64,000 nucleotides of DNA, from contig JAXMCR010000002.1 in the NCBI GenBank assembly GCA_046349255.1, positions 620,001-684,000 on the forward strand, in the 5' to 3' direction. Below the pieces are notes generated by a model. It was not told the DNA's origin. It saw only the letters and a program-made list of their open reading frames with translations, and searched no databases. A program made the position numbers and the translations under genes. Shown here one piece after another: positions 60,704 to 64,000 of this stretch. The stretch's first letter is position 1. Every line of letters starts with the position of its first letter. This stretch comes from DAIODI01 sp046349255. Lineage in GTDB: Bacteria; Pseudomonadota; Alphaproteobacteria; Rhizobiales; Aestuariivirgaceae.

Positions 60704-62397
60704 TTCCCCGCCGCGCTCATGCCGCCGGTCTTGGCGCGGTCGGCGAGGAGGCGGGTGAGCCAATCGGGGTCCATCTCGGGAACGGACGAGAGCAGCAGTT
60801 GCGTGTACGGAGGATGGGGCGGCGAGAGCACCTCCACCTTCGGGCCCTGCTCGACGACCTTGCCCTTGTACATGACGACCACGTGGTCGGCGATCGCACG
60901 CACGGTTGCGATGTCGTGCGTGATGAAGATGTAGGTGATGCCGAGCTCCTGCTGGAGCCGCATCAGCAGCTTCAGGATCTCCTCCTGCACGATCTGGTCG
61001 AGCGCCGAGGTCACCTCGTCGCAGATCACGAGGTCGGGCTGCGCGGCGAGCGCGCGGGCGATGCAGATGCGCTGCTTCTGGCCGCCCGACAGTTCGGACG
61101 GCAGGCGGTCGATGTAGCGGTCGTCGAGCTCGATCAGGCGCAAGAGTTCGCCGACGCGGCGGTCACGGTCGCGGCCCGAGACGCCGTGGTAGAACTCGAG
61201 CGGCCGGCCGATCACGTCGCGCACGGTCTGGCGCGGGTTCAGCGCCGTGTCCGGCATCTGGTAGATCATCTGGATGCGCCGCAGCGTGTCCTTGTCGCGG
61301 TCCTTGAGCCGGCGCGGCAGCGCCTTGCCCTCGAACACGATCTCGCCCGAGATCGGCGGAAGCAGCCCGGTGATGACGCGCGCGAGCGTCGATTTTCCGG
61401 AGCCCGACTCCCCGACCACTGCAACGGTACGGCCCTTCGGCACCGGCACCGACACGTCGTCGAGAACGGTGACGAGACCGCCATAGCTCGCGGTGACGTT
61501 CTTCACGGTGAGGATCGGCTGCGTCTCCGGGCGGCCATCGTTGGCGAGCGAACGCACCGCCCAAAGCGATTTCGTGTAGTCCTGCGTCGGCGCGGTGAGC
61601 ATGGTGCGCGTGTCGGCTTCCTCGACGAGGCGGCCGTGACGCAGCACCATGATGCGATCGGCCATCTGGGCGACGACCGCGAGGTCGTGCGTGATGTAGA
61701 TCGCCGCCGTCTGGAACTGCTCGACGATGTTGCGGATCGCCGCCAGCACCTCGACCTGCGTCGTCACGTCGAGCGCGGTGGTGGGCTCGTCGAAGATGAT
61801 GAGGTCGGGCCGGCACTCCATCGCCATCGCGGTCATCGCGCGCTGGAGCTGGCCGCCCGAGACCTGGTGCGGGTAGCGGAAGCCGATCTGGTCCGCGTTC
61901 GGCAGCTGCAGGCGGCGGTAGAGGTCGATCGCGCTCTTCGTCGCGTCGTCCTTGCTCGCCACGTTATGGCGCAGCGCCGTCTCGATCGTCTGGTCGATGA
62001 GGCGGTGGGCGGGGTTGAAAGAGGCGGCGGCCGACTGCGCCACGTAGGCGATGCGCGAGCCGCGCAGGTCACGGCGCTGGTCCTCGGTCGCCTTCGTCAG
62101 GTCCATGCCGTCGAAGATGATCGTGCCTTGCGTGATGCGGCAGCCGGGCTTCGCATAGCCCATCGCGGCGAGCCCCAGCGTGGACTTGCCCGCGCCAGAT
62201 TCCCCAATGAGGCCCAAAACCTCGCCGCGCTTCAGCGACAGGTCGATGCCGCGCACGATCGGGTTCCAGCGCTCGTCGGCGAACCCCTCGATGTGGAGGT
62301 CGCGCATCTCCAGGAGGACGGCGCCCTTCTCGCGGCCCGCCACCTGCTGGCGGCGCGCCTCGACCTTGCCGGCGGAACTCGAAGGCCTAGTGTTCAT
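60700..62397 (-). CDS. Dipeptide/oligopeptide ABC transporter, dual ATP-binding protein
   Basis: 565 residues, two ABC domains in one chain. Domain 1: GESGAGKST, VSGGQLQRAM, LIIFDEPTTALD. Domain 2: GESGSGKST, LSGGQKQRICIARAL, LVICDEVTSALD. Equivalent to DppD-DppF fused. Overlaps the permease gene by 11 bp; last gene of the operon. Some signature positions (CDEVTSAL) are family-typical. Confidence 0.92.
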   Translation of the reverse strand: MNTRPSSSAGKVEARRQQVAGREKGAVLLEMRDLHIEGFADERWNPIVRGIDLSLKRGEVLGLIGESGAGKSTLGLAAMGYAKPGCRITQGTIIFDGMDLTKATEDQRRDLRGSRIAYVAQSAAASFNPAHRLIDQTIETALRHNVASKDDATKSAIDLYRRLQLPNADQIGFRYPHQVSGGQLQRAMTAMAMECRPDLIIFDEPTTALDVTTQVEVLAAIRNIVEQFQTAAIYITHDLAVVAQMADRIMVLRHGRLVEEADTRTMLTAPTQDYTKSLWAVRSLANDGRPETQPILTVKNVTASYGGLVTVLDDVSVPVPKGRTVAVVGESGSGKSTLARVITGLLPPISGEIVFEGKALPRRLKDRDKDTLRRIQMIYQMPDTALNPRQTVRDVIGRPLEFYHGVSGRDRDRRVGELLRLIELDDRYIDRLPSELSGGQKQRICIARALAAQPDLVICDEVTSALDQIVQEEILKLLMRLQQELGITYIFITHDIATVRAIADHVVVMYKGKVVEQGPKVEVLSPPHPPYTQLLLSSVPEMDPDWLTRLLADRAKTGGMSAAGN

Positions 62398-63286
62398 CGC
62401 GAAGCCCGCTCGTGCGATGGAGGAACCAGTCGACGATGAAGTTCACCGCGACCGTCAGTAGCGCGATGGCGGCCGCCGGCAGCAGCGGCGTGATGTCGCC
62501 GTAGGAGATGAGCGTCGCGTTCTCGCGCACCATCGAGCCCCAGTCGGCGGTGGGCGGCTGGATGCCGACGCCGAGGAACGAGAGCGAGGCGATCGTGATG
62601 AACACGAAGCAGAAGCGCAGACCGAACTCGGCGATGAGCGGCGGCATGACGTTGGGCAGGATCTCGCGCGTCATCACCCAGCCGAGGCCCTCGCCGCGCA
62701 GCCGCGCCGCCTCGACGTAATCCATCACCGCGACGTTGAGGCCGACGGCGCGCGACAGGCGGAACACGCGGGTCGAGTCGAGCACCGCGATGATCAGGAT
62801 GAGGTTGAGGATCGAGGAGCCGAAGGTCGACAGCAGCATCAGCGCGAAGATGAGGCCCGGAATCGACATCAGCACGTCGACGAAGCGCGACAGCCCCTGG
62901 TCGAGCCAGCCGCGGTAGATCGCGGCGAGCATGCCGAGCGTGCCGCCGATCAGGAACGACAGCATCGTGGTGATGATCGCGATGCCGATGGTGTTGCGCG
63001 CGCCGTAGATGAGGCGGGTGAGCATGTCGCGGCCGAGCTGGTCGGTGCCGAGCACGAACTGGCCGCCCCACGGCGCGTAGGGCTCCTTGAACACCTCCGC
63101 CTCGCCGTAGGGCGCGAGCCACGGCGCGAACAGCGCGACGAACATGTAGGCGAACACGACGATCATGCCGAACCAGGCGGAGAACGGCGCCTTGCGAAGC
63201 TCCTTCCAGATCAGCTCCCGCTTGGTGCGGCGCGCTTTCGGCAGGCTGTCGGCGCCGACGCCGGGCGATGGCGATACGGTGGTCAT
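62387..63286 (-). CDS. Dipeptide/oligopeptide ABC transporter, permease (DppC-like)
   Basis: 299 residues, N-terminal helix and about five further helices. VLGTDQLGRDMLTRLIYGAR, the EAA loop DYVEAARLRGEGLGWVMTRE, and LSFLGVGIQPPTADWGSMV are DppC-type. Overlaps both neighbours. Confidence 0.92.
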   Translation of the reverse strand: MTTVSPSPGVGADSLPKARRTKRELIWKELRKAPFSAWFGMIVVFAYMFVALFAPWLAPYGEAEVFKEPYAPWGGQFVLGTDQLGRDMLTRLIYGARNTIGIAIITTMLSFLIGGTLGMLAAIYRGWLDQGLSRFVDVLMSIPGLIFALMLLSTFGSSILNLILIIAVLDSTRVFRLSRAVGLNVAVMDYVEAARLRGEGLGWVMTREILPNVMPPLIAEFGLRFCFVFITIASLSFLGVGIQPPTADWGSMVRENATLISYGDITPLLPAAAIALLTVAVNFIVDWFLHRTSGLRDEH

Positions 63287-64000
63287 CGCGGGTGCAGGAG
63301 CCTCGGGTTGGAGATGATCGACACGATGTCGGCGGCGAGGTTCAAGAGGATGTAGGTCGCCGCGAAGATGAGCGCGCAGGCCTGCACCACGGGGATGTCA
63401 CGCGACTTCACCGCATCGACCATGAGCTGGCCGATGCCGGGGTAGACGAACACCACCTCGACCACCACCACGCCGACGACGAGGTAGGCGAGGTTGAAGG
63501 CGACGACGTTGACGATCGGCGCCCAGGCGTTCGGCAGCGCGTGGCGCAGGATCACCGTCATCGGCGAGAGGCCCTTCAGCCGCGCCATCTCGATGTAGGG
63601 GCTGGCGAGCAGGTTGATGATCGCGGCGCGCGTCATGCGCATCATGTGCGCGACGATGACGAGGGTGAGCGTGATCGCCGGCAGCGCGCAGCGCCACACG
63701 TGCTCCCAGAACGGCGTCTGGTCGGAAACGTTGGCGAGGATCGGGAATTTCGGGATCGCGTTGAGGAATGCCTGGATCGCCCCCGAAAGCCACGTGGGCG
63801 CTGCGGCGGCGAACTGGGTGGAGGCGAAGGTGTCGCGCGAGACGATCACGTAGGCGAGCATGTAGGCGATGAAGAACTCCGGAAACGAGATGGTGACGAG
63901 CGTGAACGAGTTCACCGCTCGGTCGAACCAGCTGTTGCGGTAGAGCGCTGCGAGGATGCCGAGGAACAGCGCGAGCGGCACGGCGATGACCGCCGTCATC
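63283..64000 (-). CDS. Dipeptide/oligopeptide ABC transporter, permease (DppB-like), cut by window edge
   Basis: The C-terminal ~238 residues are visible. EAA loop region PYIEMARLKGLSPMTVILRH followed by ALPNAWAPIVNV, then VVVVEVVFVYPGIGQLMVDA and KSRDIPVVQACALIFAATYI, typical of DppB. The 5' end and the binding-protein gene lie beyond the right edge. Confidence 0.9.
   Translation of the reverse strand, partial: MTAVIAVPLALFLGILAALYRNSWFDRAVNSFTLVTISFPEFFIAYMLAYVIVSRDTFASTQFAAAAPTWLSGAIQAFLNAIPKFPILANVSDQTPFWEHVWRCALPAITLTLVIVAHMMRMTRAAIINLLASPYIEMARLKGLSPMTVILRHALPNAWAPIVNVVAFNLAYLVVGVVVVEVVFVYPGIGQLMVDAVKSRDIPVVQACALIFAATYILLNLAADIVSIISNPRLLHPR

Overview
The window is high-GC, densely packed chromosomal DNA from an alphaproteobacterium, most likely of the Hyphomicrobiales/Rhizobiales type. 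The evidence is the housekeeping order rpmH-rnpA-yidC-engB-argB-(pyrimidine 5'-nucleotidase-like HAD)-dapD-dapE followed by convergent truA-fmt-def. A BA14K-type small protein, a UPF0391 gene behind an EcfG-type promoter, and a FixK/FNR-type box agree with this. I saw no tRNA, rRNA, CRISPR array, transposase or integrase.

Layout. 1-346: start of glf, cut by the left edge. 620-7335: a probable C5-dicarboxyl-CoA operon (Meh-like hydratase, Mct-like CoA transferase, SDR, APC permease). It is interrupted at 2.7-5.0 kb by an AT-rich, partly decayed insert that is marked by a 75-bp copy of the mct 3' end. 7.4-16.0 kb: small metabolic and regulatory genes (CYTH-like/FUSC-like pair, TetR, adenylyl cyclase, UPF0391, EthA-like Baeyer-Villiger monooxygenase, quinone reductase, Nudix, VOC, chorismate-lyase-like). 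16.06-18.9 kb: a three-gene cassette of an Lgt-like protein, a SAM methyltransferase and an ATP-grasp protein, behind a FixK/FNR-type box. 18.9-26.3 kb: cytosolic copper-storage-like protein, DUF3072, DoxX/LysR divergon, GFA protein, MgtA, arylsulfatase. 26.3-31.3 kb: response regulator, MFS exporter, ModE-like regulator and modABC with a perfect ModE-type palindrome. 31.3-37.4 kb: SulP permease, P1 peptidase, gamma-glutamyltransferase, histidine kinase. 37.6-47.7 kb: the housekeeping core plus mscL. 47.9-52.0 kb: a CrbS/CrbR-like system, that is, a transporter-fused hybrid kinase with a LuxR-type regulator. 52.2-57.6 kb: prolyl aminopeptidase, a structured noncoding stretch, small periplasmic proteins, a non-pyrrolysine MttB homologue, FMN reductase. 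57.6-60.7 kb: two divergent photolyases of different classes. 60.7-64.0 kb: a dipeptide-type ABC importer, cut by the right edge.

Two otherwise intact genes (SDR and FeS-type photolyase) each carry an apparent one-base deletion, which may be genuine decay or assembly error. The points most worth following are the Lgt-like/methyltransferase/ATP-grasp cassette with its altered Lgt residues and regulatory site, the direct repeat flanking the AT-rich insert in the mct operon, and the EcfG promoter in front of UPF0391 and an adenylyl cyclase.
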